DNA from: Maribacter sp.
Lineage (GTDB): Bacteria > Bacteroidota > Bacteroidia > Flavobacteriales > Flavobacteriaceae
Direction of reading: 5' to 3'
Length of the DNA: 64,000 nt
NCBI GenBank assembly: GCA_011050675.1
Contig: DRFI01000005.1
Location: forward strand, 36,398-100,397
The notes below the pieces were generated by a model, which was not told the origin of the DNA, made no database searches, and worked only from the letters and a program-made list of their open reading frames with translations. This document shows positions 17,286 to 27,243 of this stretch, in pieces; position 1 is the stretch's first letter; every line of letters starts with the position of its first letter. The translations under genes were made by a program, and so were the position numbers.

Positions 17286-19292
17286 ATGGCAAAAGAAAAC
17301 AAGACAAATCCGAAGAAACCAAAGTTTAGTTCTTGGTGGATTTATGGATTAGTAGCAGTATTACTTATTGGATTTCAATTATTCAATAGTGATGATTTAG
17401 CTAGTACACAAAAAACGACTACTTCAGAGTTACAACAGTATTTGAGAAACGGTGATGTTAAAAAGGTTTTAATCATTACTAACACAAATCAAGCAAAGGT
17501 TTTTTTAACCGATGAAGCCATTGCGAAAGAAGTTCATAAAGATGTTAACGAAAAATCGTTTCTTCCAGCTTCAGGCAATGTACCACAGTACACCTTAGAT
17601 TATGGTGATCTTCAAATATTTCAAAATGAAATAACAGAGATTAAAAAAGAAAATAATTTAGATACCATTATTGAATTTGGTAAAGAATCTACAGCCATTT
17701 TAGATTTCTTACTATCCTTACTACCATTTGTTTTAATTATTGGTATTTGGATATATCTTATGCGTAGAATGTCTGGCGGCGGCGGCGGCGGCGCTGGAGG
17801 TCAAATATTTAATATTGGTAAATCTAAAGCCAAGTTATTTGACGAAAAAACAGATACTAGAACATCTTTTAAAGATGTTGCCGGTTTAGAAGGTGCAAAA
17901 GAAGAAGTTGAAGAGATTGTGGATTTCTTAAGAAACCCAGATAAATATACATCTTTAGGTGGTAAAATTCCTAAAGGTGCATTATTAGTAGGTCCTCCAG
18001 GTACTGGTAAGACTCTTTTAGCCAAAGCTGTTGCAGGTGAAGCTAAAGTGCCTTTCTTTTCATTATCTGGATCAGATTTCGTAGAAATGTTTGTTGGTGT
18101 TGGTGCTTCTAGAGTTCGTGACTTGTTTAAACAAGCCAAAGATAAATCTCCAGCTATTATATTCATTGATGAAATTGATGCTATTGGTAGAGCTAGAGGT
18201 AAAAATAATTTTACAGGCTCTAACGATGAACGTGAAAATACATTGAATCAGTTATTAACTGAAATGGATGGTTTTGGAACCAATACAAATGTTATTGTAT
18301 TAGCAGCAACCAACCGTGCAGATGTATTGGATAAAGCTTTAATGCGTGCAGGTAGATTTGATAGACAGATTTATGTTGATTTACCAGACATTCGTGAACG
18401 TAAAGAAATTTTTGAAGTTCACCTAAGACCTATTAAAACATCAGAGGCATTAGATCTTGAATTTTTAGCGAGACAAACACCAGGTTTCTCTGGTGCTGAT
18501 ATTGCTAATGTTTGTAATGAAGCAGCCTTAATCGCTGCTAGAAAAGAGAAAAAAGCTGTTTCAAAACAAGATTTCTTAGATGCTGTTGACAGAATAGTTG
18601 GTGGTCTAGAAAAGAAAAATAAAATAATAACTCCTGGTGAGAAAGAAACTATAGCTTATCATGAAGCCGGTCATGCAACTACAAGTTGGATGTTAGAGCA
18701 TGCTGCTCCATTAGTTAAAGTAACAATAGTACCAAGAGGACAGTCATTAGGTGCAGCTTGGTATTTGCCAGAAGAGCGCTTAATTGTAAGACCAGAACAA
18801 ATGTTGGACGAAATGTGTGCAACAATGGGTGGTAGAGCTGCTGAAAAAGTTATTTTCAATAAAATATCTACTGGTGCATTAAGTGATTTGGAAAAAGTAA
18901 CCAAGCAAGCTCGTGCAATGGTAACTATCTATGGTCTTAATGATGAAATAGGAAACATAACCTATTATGATTCTGCTGGGCAAGATTCTTATGGTTTTTC
19001 AAAACCTTATAGTGAAGATACTGCTCGAAAAATTGATGGTGAAATATCTAAGATTATAGAAGAGCAATATCAAAGAGCCATTAAAGTTCTTACGGACAAC
19101 AAGGACAAATTAACGACTTTGGCCGAACGATTATTAGAGAAAGAAGTTATCTTTAAAGAAGATTTAGAAAAAATATTTGGCGTAAGAAATTTTGAAAAAG
19201 ATATCCTTGCCTTAGAAAATAAAAAAAATCTAGAAAAGTTAAAAGACTCAGATTCAAAAACGGAAGAGCAAGAAATTACAGAGAATAACTAA
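17286..19292 (+). CDS. ftsH: ATP-dependent zinc metalloprotease FtsH
   Basis: A 668-residue membrane-bound AAA+ protease that degrades unneeded or damaged membrane and soluble proteins. Order: TM1 (about residues 17-33), a periplasmic domain, TM2 (about 139-158) followed by a Gly-rich linker (SGGGGGGAGG), the AAA domain with Walker A GPPGTGKT (236-243) and Walker B IIFIDEIDA, the second region of homology with AATNRADVLDKALMRAGRFDR, and the zinc site HEAGH (459-463). An acidic Lys/Glu tail ends the protein. It stands between rsfS and the LUD gene; phospholipid genes lie immediately downstream. Confidence 0.97.
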   Translation: MAKENKTNPKKPKFSSWWIYGLVAVLLIGFQLFNSDDLASTQKTTTSELQQYLRNGDVKKVLIITNTNQAKVFLTDEAIAKEVHKDVNEKSFLPASGNVPQYTLDYGDLQIFQNEITEIKKENNLDTIIEFGKESTAILDFLLSLLPFVLIIGIWIYLMRRMSGGGGGGAGGQIFNIGKSKAKLFDEKTDTRTSFKDVAGLEGAKEEVEEIVDFLRNPDKYTSLGGKIPKGALLVGPPGTGKTLLAKAVAGEAKVPFFSLSGSDFVEMFVGVGASRVRDLFKQAKDKSPAIIFIDEIDAIGRARGKNNFTGSNDERENTLNQLLTEMDGFGTNTNVIVLAATNRADVLDKALMRAGRFDRQIYVDLPDIRERKEIFEVHLRPIKTSEALDLEFLARQTPGFSGADIANVCNEAALIAARKEKKAVSKQDFLDAVDRIVGGLEKKNKIITPGEKETIAYHEAGHATTSWMLEHAAPLVKVTIVPRGQSLGAAWYLPEERLIVRPEQMLDEMCATMGGRAAEKVIFNKISTGALSDLEKVTKQARAMVTIYGLNDEIGNITYYDSAGQDSYGFSKPYSEDTARKIDGEISKIIEEQYQRAIKVLTDNKDKLTTLAERLLEKEVIFKEDLEKIFGVRNFEKDILALENKKNLEKLKDSDSKTEEQEITENN

Positions 19293-19333
19293 AATTGCAG
19301 TACTTTAGATTAGCAATTATTTCAACAACGTAA

Positions 19334-19945
19334 ATGGGGTTTTTAGATATTTTATTTGGTGGTGGCAAAAAGAAGGTTTCGAAAGAAACTGCGGAAACGC
19401 GAGGTGACCATATGCCAGATTTAAATATCCCTGTTGATGAAAAATTTACTATTCATTTTAAGCAAAATGGAGGTAAGTTTATCTATTGTGATTCTGATGT
19501 AGAAGTTTCTAGGGCAATAGAAAACATTGTTGCCGAAAATAATTGGGAAAGTGAGCCTTTCTTTGTTTTAAATGAAAGGCTAGCCCAAAAATTTTCAAAA
19601 GAACCTATTACTTTTACTAACAATGTTAAACAGAGTGAAGTATTCTTTACCACTTGTGAGCATTTAATCGCACAAAACGGAAGCATTTTAGTTTGCTCAA
19701 ATCAGTTACACGAGAAAAAAGTAAATGAGCTACCTAGTAATGTAGTTGTATTCGCTACAACTAGTCAACTGGTGGAGTCTATAGGTGAGGGTTTAAAGAC
19801 CATCAAAAAAAAATATGGTCAAAAAATTCCGGCCAACATAACTACCTTAAAACACTTTAAAGCTACCGCAGAAAATTCAGATGATTTTCTAACTTATGGT
19901 AGTAGCACTAAAAATCTTTATCTTTTACTACTGGAAGATTTATAG
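19334..19945 (+). CDS. LUD-domain (LutC/DUF162-like) protein
   Basis: A 203-residue protein of the LUD family, related to LutC and the C-terminal part of LutB, which in Bacillus take part in lactate oxidation. Seen here are a Gly/Lys-rich N-terminus (LFGGGKKK), a central YCDSDVEVSRAIENIVAENNW stretch and a conserved-looking C-terminal half with ILVCSNQLHEKKVNELPSNVVVFATTSQLVESI. No LutA or LutB partner genes are nearby, so a lactate role is not supported by context. cdsA starts 1 bp after its stop codon. Confidence 0.75.
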   Translation: MGFLDILFGGGKKKVSKETAETRGDHMPDLNIPVDEKFTIHFKQNGGKFIYCDSDVEVSRAIENIVAENNWESEPFFVLNERLAQKFSKEPITFTNNVKQSEVFFTTCEHLIAQNGSILVCSNQLHEKKVNELPSNVVVFATTSQLVESIGEGLKTIKKKYGQKIPANITTLKHFKATAENSDDFLTYGSSTKNLYLLLLEDL

Positions 19946-19946
19946 T

Positions 19947-20750
19947 ATGAAAGAAATTTTACGAAGGTCATTAACAGGGGCTGTCTATATAATTTTATTA
20001 TTGTCCGCAGTATTCTTAAGTTCTGATGCGTTCGATTTCTTATTCATGACTTTTGGGCTTGCTTGCCTATATGAGTATAAAAAGCTAGTACATTTAAAAG
20101 GATATCACATTTTTGCCGCTTATTTGGCCATATGGTGGGCATTCATTTATTTAGTAAAAGATCAACAACTAATTAATATATTAATGTTGATAACCATAGT
20201 TGTCGACATCTACCTTCTTGTCAATCTATTCAGCAAGAAACCTATAAAATTCAATACCGCACAAAAATTTATTGTAGGTCTATTTTATATTGGCGGAGGA
20301 TGTATTTTCCTTACAATGATACCTTATAAGAATGATGCTTTTGCAAAATTATTAATAATGGGAATTTTTATCCTAATTTGGGTTAATGACTCATTTGCAT
20401 ATTTAGTCGGTAAAAGCATAGGACGAACTAAATTATTTCCTTCTGTTTCTCCTAAAAAAACAATTGAAGGTACCTTAGGAGGTTTTATATTTGCACTGGC
20501 AGCTGCGTATTTAATGGCTACCTTTGAAGCCTTGATTAGTCCAATACAATGGATGATACTGGCAACAGTTATTGTCGTTGCGGGAAGTTTAGGTGATTTA
20601 ATAGAATCAAAATTAAAAAGAGCGGCAGGTGTTAAAGATAGTGGCGCTATATTACCAGGACATGGTGGCATGCTAGACCGTTTAGATAGTTTGGTATTTG
20701 CAGCACCGTTTGCTTATTTAACTTTAAATATTTTCAGTTATGTTTCATAG
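19947..20750 (+). CDS. cdsA: Phosphatidate cytidylyltransferase
   Basis: A 267-residue integral membrane enzyme that makes CDP-diacylglycerol from phosphatidate and CTP. It has multiple hydrophobic helices and the C-terminal family signature GDLIESKLKRAAGVKDSG followed by LPGHGGMLDRLDS. The start at 19947 (MKEILRRSLTGAVY) replaces a longer frame opening at 19896 that overlaps the LUD gene. It overlaps psd by 11 bp and is separated from LUD by 1 bp, showing translational packing. Confidence 0.94.
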   Translation: MKEILRRSLTGAVYIILLLSAVFLSSDAFDFLFMTFGLACLYEYKKLVHLKGYHIFAAYLAIWWAFIYLVKDQQLINILMLITIVVDIYLLVNLFSKKPIKFNTAQKFIVGLFYIGGGCIFLTMIPYKNDAFAKLLIMGIFILIWVNDSFAYLVGKSIGRTKLFPSVSPKKTIEGTLGGFIFALAAAYLMATFEALISPIQWMILATVIVVAGSLGDLIESKLKRAAGVKDSGAILPGHGGMLDRLDSLVFAAPFAYLTLNIFSYVS

Positions 20751-21423
20751 GGAGGGACAAAAAATAATATTGTTTTCTTTTATAATTATAGGCGCTAGTG
20801 TTCTTCTAGCCCATTTTTTCATTGATATAGCCTGGCTAAAATTAGTTGTCCAGTTATTGGGCTTAATTGTCTTAATAATTATTCTACAATTTTTTAGAAA
20901 CCCTAAGAGGGTAGCCATTAAAACTTTCAATGAAATTTTGGCTCCTGTTGACGGTAAAGTGGTCGTAATAGAAGAAGTTTTCGAAAAAGAATTTTTTAAA
21001 GACAAGAGAAAACAAGTTTCAATATTTATGTCTCCTGTAAATGTACATGTTACTAGATATCCTGCTAGTGGTAGTATTACTTTTTCAAAATACCACCCGG
21101 GCAAATATTTAGTTGCCTGGCACCCAAAGTCTAGCGAAGAAAACGAAAGAACTACCGTAGTAATAAAAACTCCTAAATTCGGCGAAATTTTATACAGGCA
21201 AATTGCAGGCGCTTTAGCAAGACGTATCGTAAATTATGCTGAAAAAGGGGAAAGTGTACAACAGGGCGATGATGCAGGTTTTATAAAATTTGGTTCTAGA
21301 GTAGACTTGTTCTTACCTTTAGATTGTCAGATTAACGTAAAACTGAACCAAAAGGTAAAAGGTGCCGAAACATGCATAGCTACTTTTGTTGACCCAAATG
21401 AAAAAGACGAAATTACATATTGA
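20740..21423 (+). CDS. psd: Phosphatidylserine decarboxylase, short form
   Basis: A 227-residue enzyme that makes phosphatidylethanolamine from phosphatidylserine. Two hydrophobic segments occupy about residues 10-50 and anchor it. The decarboxylase core includes LAPVDGKVVVIEE, MSPVNVHVTRYPASG and the self-cleavage region AGFIKFGSRVDLFLP, where the Gly-Ser pair (about 185-186) would give the pyruvoyl group; this is the short bacterial/archaeal type. It overlaps cdsA by 11 bp and the acyl-CoA-binding protein by 26 bp. Confidence 0.93.
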   Translation: MFHREGQKIILFSFIIIGASVLLAHFFIDIAWLKLVVQLLGLIVLIIILQFFRNPKRVAIKTFNEILAPVDGKVVVIEEVFEKEFFKDKRKQVSIFMSPVNVHVTRYPASGSITFSKYHPGKYLVAWHPKSSEENERTTVVIKTPKFGEILYRQIAGALARRIVNYAEKGESVQQGDDAGFIKFGSRVDLFLPLDCQINVKLNQKVKGAETCIATFVDPNEKDEITY

Positions 21424-21655
21424 ATTTGAGGAGACTGTTACTTTGGTAAATAACTTTACCGAACCAATTCCTGCAGATATACTTTTAAAATTGTACGCTT
21501 ATTATAAAATAGCGAATTCAAATTTTGATAACCCCGGCAGTAAAACCCCTCTAATTAACGCCTTTAAGGCAAATGCTCTATTTCAAGCTAAGAATATGAG
21601 CAAAAAAAAAGCTATGCGTGCATATATCGAATTGGCTACTAAAGAATTGAAATAG
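21398..21655 (+). CDS. Acyl-CoA-binding protein
   Basis: An 85-residue protein of the ACBP family, a four-helix bundle that binds long-chain acyl-CoA esters in the cytosol. The recognisable segments are LLKLYAYYKIANSNF (YKxA-type ligand site), KTPLINAFKANALFQAKNMSKKKAMRAYIELATKEL. The start at 21398 (MKKTKLHIEF) is preferred; an in-frame ATG at 21386 is also possible. It begins inside psd (26-bp overlap), tying an acyl-CoA carrier to phospholipid synthesis. Confidence 0.88.
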   Translation: MKKTKLHIEFEETVTLVNNFTEPIPADILLKLYAYYKIANSNFDNPGSKTPLINAFKANALFQAKNMSKKKAMRAYIELATKELK

Positions 21656-21741
21656 CCACTTATGTCATCTAAACAATTTCAAAAGGTGTGAAGTTGTAAC
21701 AATAAGGTTTAAAGAAATTTTAAACAAATGCTAGAGATTGG

Positions 21742-22224
21742 ATGAAAAGACTAGAAAAAATTAAAACTAAAATTCTTCGTATTTCAATTGGTGTAGTATA
21801 CCTAATTTTTGGTTTTATCAAATTTATCCCAAACATGAGTCCGGCTGAAGATTTAGCCACAAATACCATCAATTTATTAACTCTAGGCATCCTCCCTTCT
21901 AATCTTGGCTTATTGACATTAGCTGTAGGAGAAACTTTAATAGGTTTATTCTTAATACTAAACTGGAAGCCTAAGATTGTTATTTACGTTGCAATAACTC
22001 ATATTATTTTCACTTTTAGTCCGTTATTCTTACTGCCTGAAGAAATATTTGGCAAAGGAGAATTGATTTTCACATTAGCCGGACAGTACATATTTAAAAA
22101 TATTATAATTCTTAGTGCATTATTATCCTTGAAGATAGACTTAGATATTAAACTAAAGAAAAATACTATTGATATCAGTCCAGACAAACTAATTTCAATT
22201 CAAAATCAGCAAAAACAATTTTAG
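21742..22224 (+). CDS. DoxX-like integral membrane protein
   Basis: A 160-residue protein with four hydrophobic segments (about residues 10-28, 45-72, 78-95 and 108-125), starting with KIKTKILRISIGVVYLIFGFIKFIP, the pattern of the DoxX/SURF4-like family. The function of this branch is unknown; no redox cofactor motif is visible. It stands 86 bp after the acyl-CoA-binding protein gene and ends at the base before the convergent creatininase-like gene. Confidence 0.7.
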   Translation: MKRLEKIKTKILRISIGVVYLIFGFIKFIPNMSPAEDLATNTINLLTLGILPSNLGLLTLAVGETLIGLFLILNWKPKIVIYVAITHIIFTFSPLFLLPEEIFGKGELIFTLAGQYIFKNIIILSALLSLKIDLDIKLKKNTIDISPDKLISIQNQQKQF

Positions 22225-22989
22225 TTAGTGATAAAGATCTTCTAGATCAGCATCACATAATGAACAGAGGAGCTCATCTAATTTCTTGCAAATATCATTA
22301 AAAAAACGTTCACCTTTTTCTGTAGTAGCAAACTCAGGATTACCAATACCCGTATCACTACTTACTTTAGACCATTGCCTTTCTGCCCAAGCCCAATCTT
22401 CATTGTAAGCTTTTATTTTAAACTTCTTAGCACTACCACTACCCCATTTTTCTTTTGGCAAAACTAAATCAGGTCTTAAATAAAGCATTAAGCTTGTTTC
22501 CATTTCATCTGCATGATCTCCTTTTTCCTTGAAGTATTTTAACTTATCAAACATGGGTGGAAAAAAACAAAAGCTAATAAACATTTTAGGAAATAATAAA
22601 CCCAATTCTCGTACTATTGGTTTAAAATTATTACCACCATGACCATTGAATAATAGTAACTTATAAATGCCTTGTCTATTTAATACTTCTACCAAATCCT
22701 TTAAAATGGCTAATTGTGTTGAAGGGTTCAAATTCATATCCAAATAGATATCTTTTTGCCCCGTATTTACACCATAAGGCATTGTTGGTAACACCATTAC
22801 CTTTTTACCTTTTTCCCAAGATAAACCAGCTGCAGATTCAACCATATGCTGCGCTTGATAATTGTCGGTACCATATGGTAAATGATAGTTATGAGCTTCG
22901 GTAGCGCCCCATGGCAATATTGCTAAATCAATTTGCTCTTCTTTTAAATGCTCCCAGTTCGTTTCCGCTAGTACAAAAGGTCTAATCAT
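22225..22989 (-). CDS. Creatininase-family amidohydrolase
   Basis: A 254-residue metal-dependent hydrolase. Metal ligands are recognisable in LPWGATEAHNYHLPYGTDNYQA (Glu, His and Asp, residues about 27-48), in LLFNGHGGNNF (about 111-121), and in DHADEMETSLMLYLRPDLV (about 158-176). Family members include creatinine amidohydrolase, FAPy deformylase in riboflavin synthesis and MftE; which applies cannot be told. The start at 22989 (MIRPFVLAETNWEHL) was chosen over 23052, since the longer frame would read through an upstream terminator. Confidence 0.85.
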   Translation of the reverse strand: MIRPFVLAETNWEHLKEEQIDLAILPWGATEAHNYHLPYGTDNYQAQHMVESAAGLSWEKGKKVMVLPTMPYGVNTGQKDIYLDMNLNPSTQLAILKDLVEVLNRQGIYKLLLFNGHGGNNFKPIVRELGLLFPKMFISFCFFPPMFDKLKYFKEKGDHADEMETSLMLYLRPDLVLPKEKWGSGSAKKFKIKAYNEDWAWAERQWSKVSSDTGIGNPEFATTEKGERFFNDICKKLDELLCSLCDADLEDLYH

Positions 22990-23033
22990 AGTATTAAAGA
23001 TACTATTAATAAATTCATTTTTAAAGCAAAAAA

Positions 23034-23057
23034 AACCCTTGAAATCAATCAAGGGTT
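23034..23057 (-). terminator. Terminator of the small membrane protein gene
   Basis: 9-bp perfect stem AACCCTTGA / TCAAGGGTT (23034-23042 and 23049-23057) with a 6-nt loop; on the minus strand it is followed by a T-run (complement of the A-run at 23028-23035). It lies 38 bp past the stop codon of the gene at 23096-23263. Confidence 0.8.
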
Positions 23058-23095
23058 CTATGTTTTTTTTGAAAAAATGGTTTGAAAATTTTGAC

Positions 23096-23299
<204 letters not shown>

Positions 23300-23402
23300 A
23301 AAGAATCACCTCTTTAAGCTTAACTCAAATCAACGGATTACTAGCTCTAATTCTACAACAAACCTTACGAACACCTATTAACATGTGCTTATAGTCAGTA
23401 AC

Positions 23403-24287
23403 TTACACTAATTTTTCTTTAAAAAACTCAATGGTACGTGACCATGCCAATTCTGCAGCTGGTTCATCATACCTAGGTGTAGATGTATTATGAAAACCAT
23501 GATTTACATTAGGATAGAAATAAGCTACGTTTTCTTTACCTAGTTTTTTCAATGTCTTTTCATAAGCAGGCCATCCGGCATTTACTCGCTCATCTAAACC
23601 GGCATACTGCAACATTAATGGTGAATTAATATTTTCTATCCCCTCCGTAGGCTGACCTCCGTAAAAAGGTACCGAAGCTCCTAAGTCCGGTACTTTTACT
23701 GCCATCATGTTCGAAATCCACCCGCCGAAACAAAACCCTACTACTCCTATTTTACCGTTGCAATCTTTGTGCGATTTTAAATATTCAAATGCCGCGATGA
23801 AATCTTCTAACATTTCATTTCTATCTCTAGTTCGTTGCATTTCTCGTCCTTCATCATCATTACCAGGATACCCACCTAACGGACTCAACGCATCTGGAGC
23901 AATTGTAATAAAGCCTGCTAAAGCAGCTCTCCTGGCTGTATCTTCAACATACGGATTCAAGCCTCTATTTTCATGTACCACTACAATTCCTGGTAGTTTA
24001 TCAGTTCCTGATTTAGGTTTGGACAATAGTGCTTTTATTTCACCACCACCTTTAGTAGAATTATAGGTTATAAACTCTGAGTCTAAATCTGGATTATTCT
24101 TATCTACTAAAAAAGTGCTTTTGTAATCAGGCATTAAGAAACTCATCAATGAAGGTACAGTAATACCTCCCACAGCATACATAGATAGTTTCTGCACAAA
24201 ATCTCTGCGCTCCAATTTATTATGCGCATAAGCGTCGTACAAATCGAATACCTCTTGTTTAATATCTTCCTTTTTTAATGATTTCAT
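23403..24287 (-). CDS. Dienelactone hydrolase family protein, Tat-type signal
   Basis: A 294-residue alpha/beta hydrolase. The nucleophile is Cys in GVVGFCFGGWISN (about residue 163), with the acid in LQYAGLDERVNAGWP and the His in YPNVNHGFHN, the dienelactone hydrolase triad. Before the catalytic domain there is an unusual 60-residue N-terminus with LERRDFVQKLSMYAVGGITVPSL, which resembles a twin-arginine export signal (RRDF followed by a hydrophobic stretch). The start at 24287 (MKSLKKEDIKQ) is preferred over 24323. The natural substrate is unknown. Confidence 0.87.
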   Translation of the reverse strand: MKSLKKEDIKQEVFDLYDAYAHNKLERRDFVQKLSMYAVGGITVPSLMSFLMPDYKSTFLVDKNNPDLDSEFITYNSTKGGGEIKALLSKPKSGTDKLPGIVVVHENRGLNPYVEDTARRAALAGFITIAPDALSPLGGYPGNDDEGREMQRTRDRNEMLEDFIAAFEYLKSHKDCNGKIGVVGFCFGGWISNMMAVKVPDLGASVPFYGGQPTEGIENINSPLMLQYAGLDERVNAGWPAYEKTLKKLGKENVAYFYPNVNHGFHNTSTPRYDEPAAELAWSRTIEFFKEKLV

Positions 24288-24361
24288 TTTCTTAGCGATT
24301 TTTGTTCTTCTATAAAAATACAAAAAACGTTGGGTCGCTAGAATAATTTTAACAATAGAAA

Positions 24362-24395
24362 AAGCCTCATTCCCAATAATTTAGGAATGAGGCTT
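24362..24395 (-). terminator. valS terminator
   Basis: 12-bp perfect stem AAGCCTCATTCC / GGAATGAGGCTT (24362-24373 and 24384-24395), 10-nt loop, followed on the minus strand by a T-run. It is 23 bp past the valS stop codon. Confidence 0.88.
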
Positions 24396-24418
24396 ATGTA
24401 ATTTACTTATTAAGAATT

Positions 24419-27049
24419 CTAGCTTAAACTAGCCAAACTCTTTTCTAAAGTTTCAATTTTAGCTTCTGCATCAGCAAGTTTTTGACGCTCTATAGCGATT
24501 ACTTTATCAGGTGCATTACTTACAAATCGATCATTAGAAAGTTTCTTTTGAACAGATGTTAAAAATCCTTTTGTATACTTCAACTCTTCTTTGATTTTAA
24601 GAATCTCTGCCTCAACATCAATTGCACCTTCCATAGGTACAAAATATTCGTTACTTTTTACACGAAAGGTTAATGCGCCTTCTAATTGCTCTTCTATATA
24701 ACTAATTTCAGAAACATTTGTTAGCTTAGAAATTACAACATCCCAACGGTCACTAGCTTTTTCGGTATTTAATACAGACAACTCTAAAGACTCCTTCATT
24801 GGAATATTCTTGTTTTTCCTAATAGTTCTAACTCCTGCTATAACCTCAGCCGCAAAATCGAATTGTTCAATTAACTCTTCATCTATTTTACCGACAGTTG
24901 GCCATTTAGAAATTACCAATGCCTCGCTATCGCTTCTTTCAGAAATATGTTGCCACACTTCTTCTGTTAAAAATGGCATGAAAGGATGTAGCAATTTCAA
25001 AATCTGTTCGAACAATTGAATTACTTTATCAAATGTTGTTTTATCTATTGGTTGTTGGTATGCTGGTTTAATTATCTCTAACAATGAAGAACTGTAATCG
25101 TCCCAAACCAATTTATAAATAGACATCAACGCATCTGAAATTCTAAATTTACTAAAGTGATCTTCAATTTCTAATAGCGTTTTATTCAATTTAGACTCGT
25201 ACCATTCCAAACCTAGTTTTGATGCTTCAGGCTGTGGAATATCTGCAATTTCCCATCCTTTTATTAAACGGAAACCATTCCAAATTTTATTCGCAAAATT
25301 CTTTCCTTGTTGACACAAGTCTTCATCGAACATTAAATCATTACCAGCAGCAGAACTTAACAATAGACCAACACGAACTCCGTCAGCACCGTAATCTTCA
25401 ATAAGCTTCAACGCATCTGGTGAATTACCCAAAGATTTGGACATTTTTTTACGTTGCTTATCTCTAACTAATCCTGTGAAATAAACATTTTCAAAAGGTT
25501 TCTCGCCTCTAAATTCATATCCTGCAACAATCATTCTAGCAACCCAAAAGAAAAGAATATCCGGACCTGTTACCAAGTCATTTGTTGGATAATAATAATT
25601 TATCTCTTCGTTATCTGGCTCCATAATACCGCCAAAAACACTCATTGGCCATAACCATGATGAAAACCAAGTATCCAACACATCTGCATCTTGTCGTAAA
25701 TCGCTTTCCTGTAAACTTGAATTTCCAGATTTCTCTTTAGCTAGTTTTAAAGCATCTTCTAAATTCGCTGCAACAACAAAATCTTCTTGACCATCACCAA
25801 AATAAAATGCCGGTATTTGTTGACCCCACCATAATTGCCTAGAAATATTCCAATCACGAACATTTTCCATCCAATGACGGTATGTGTTTTCAAATTTCTT
25901 TGGATGTAACTTTACATCTCCACTTTCTAAAACAGCTTCTAATGCTGGCTTAGCCAAGTCTTCCATTTTAAGGAACCATTGGTCTGACAACTTTGGCTCT
26001 ATAACTGCCTTAGTTCTCTCTGAGGTACCTACTTTATTAATATGGGTTTCTGTTTTTACCAAGAAGCCCTTTTCTTCTAATTCTTTTGATATTTCTTTTC
26101 TAACTACAAATCTGTCTTTACCCTCGTAATGCATACCGAAGCTATTTAAGCTAGCATCATCATTAAAGATATCTATAGTCTCTAAATTATGTTTATCACC
26201 TAGAGCTTTGTCATTTATGTCATGCGCAGGTGTAACCTTTAGACAACCTGTACCAAATTCCATATCTACATACTCATCTTCGATAATTGGAATTACCCTA
26301 TTACAAATAGGGACAATGACTTTTTTACCTTTTAAATGTGTAAAACGTTCATCATTCGGGTTTATACAAATAGCCGTATCTCCCAAAATTGTTTCAGGCC
26401 TTGTAGTTGCTATAGTCACCTTTTCATCAGATCCTTCTATAGCATATGCCAAATAATACAAAAGACCCTGTTTCTCTTCATAAATAACCTCTTCGTCTGA
26501 CAAGGTAGTTTGCGCCTCTGGATCCCAGTTTACCATGCGGTAACCACGATAAATAAGTCCTTTATTATATAGATCTATAAAAACCTTTATAACGCTGTCA
26601 TATCTTTCTTTATCCATGGTGAACGCAGTACGTTCCCAATCACAAGAACAACCTAGTTTCTTTAACTGTTCTAGAATGATACCACCATATTCGTGTGTCC
26701 AATCCCAAGCATGTTTTAAGAATTCATCGCGAGTAAGGTCATTTTTATTGATACCCTGCTCTTTAAGTTTTGCCACTACTTTTGCTTCTGTAGCAATAGA
26801 CGCATGATCAGTACCAGGTACCCAACAAGCATTTTTACCCAATAGACGCGCTCTTCTTATCAACACATCTTGTATGGTATTGTTTAACATATGACCCATA
26901 TGTAGAATACCCGTTACGTTTGGTGGTGGTATTACAATACTATAAGGCTCCCTTTCATCGGGAACAGAATGAAAATATCCGTTTTTCATCCAATACTCAT
27001 ACCAATGAGATTCTGTGGACTGCGGATTATATTTTGAAGGAATTTCCAT
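24419..27049 (-). CDS. valS: Valyl-tRNA synthetase
   Basis: An 876-residue class I aminoacyl-tRNA synthetase that charges tRNA-Val and edits threonine. Signatures: [13 protein letters not shown] with the HIGH-type motif HMGH (residues 50-53), a CP1 editing domain containing [13 protein letters not shown] (about 211-223), [11 protein letters not shown], the KMSKS loop at 535-539 within [12 protein letters not shown], an anticodon-binding domain and a C-terminal coiled coil (EIKLIKEEL-like, about 800-876). Length and order are normal. It is a single-gene unit with a strong terminator. Confidence 0.97.
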   Translation of the reverse strand: MEIPSKYNPQSTESHWYEYWMKNGYFHSVPDEREPYSIVIPPPNVTGILHMGHMLNNTIQDVLIRRARLLGKNACWVPGTDHASIATEAKVVAKLKEQGINKNDLTRDEFLKHAWDWTHEYGGIILEQLKKLGCSCDWERTAFTMDKERYDSVIKVFIDLYNKGLIYRGYRMVNWDPEAQTTLSDEEVIYEEKQGLLYYLAYAIEGSDEKVTIATTRPETILGDTAICINPNDERFTHLKGKKVIVPICNRVIPIIEDEYVDMEFGTGCLKVTPAHDINDKALGDKHNLETIDIFNDDASLNSFGMHYEGKDRFVVRKEISKELEEKGFLVKTETHINKVGTSERTKAVIEPKLSDQWFLKMEDLAKPALEAVLESGDVKLHPKKFENTYRHWMENVRDWNISRQLWWGQQIPAFYFGDGQEDFVVAANLEDALKLAKEKSGNSSLQESDLRQDADVLDTWFSSWLWPMSVFGGIMEPDNEEINYYYPTNDLVTGPDILFFWVARMIVAGYEFRGEKPFENVYFTGLVRDKQRKKMSKSLGNSPDALKLIEDYGADGVRVGLLLSSAAGNDLMFDEDLCQQGKNFANKIWNGFRLIKGWEIADIPQPEASKLGLEWYESKLNKTLLEIEDHFSKFRISDALMSIYKLVWDDYSSSLLEIIKPAYQQPIDKTTFDKVIQLFEQILKLLHPFMPFLTEEVWQHISERSDSEALVISKWPTVGKIDEELIEQFDFAAEVIAGVRTIRKNKNIPMKESLELSVLNTEKASDRWDVVISKLTNVSEISYIEEQLEGALTFRVKSNEYFVPMEGAIDVEAEILKIKEELKYTKGFLTSVQKKLSNDRFVSNAPDKVIAIERQKLADAEAKIETLEKSLASLS

Positions 27050-27193
27050 ATTTGGAACAGTTTTTGAATAATAATAAATTGGGTTGTTTAAAAATAAAGC
27101 CGAATTGACATTCTAACGGTCGTTTCAGCTGAATTTCACCTAAAGATAAATACGAAACAAAAATAAGTAACGTTAGAGTATAACAAAAGGATT

Positions 27194-27223
27194 TTGAGGT
27201 TGATCTGAAAAGATTTAATTTTG
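27194..27223 (+). promoter_or_regulatory. Bacteroidota promoter of the DUF1573 gene
   Basis: A -33 TTG at 27194-27196 (within TTTTG) and a -7 TAATTTTG at 27216-27223 are separated by 19 bp, the standard arrangement for the Bacteroidota primary sigma factor. The ATG follows 20 bp later. This is the best-formed promoter in the window. Confidence 0.7.
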
Positions 27224-27243
27224 ACATCCACCCAAAATTAAGA

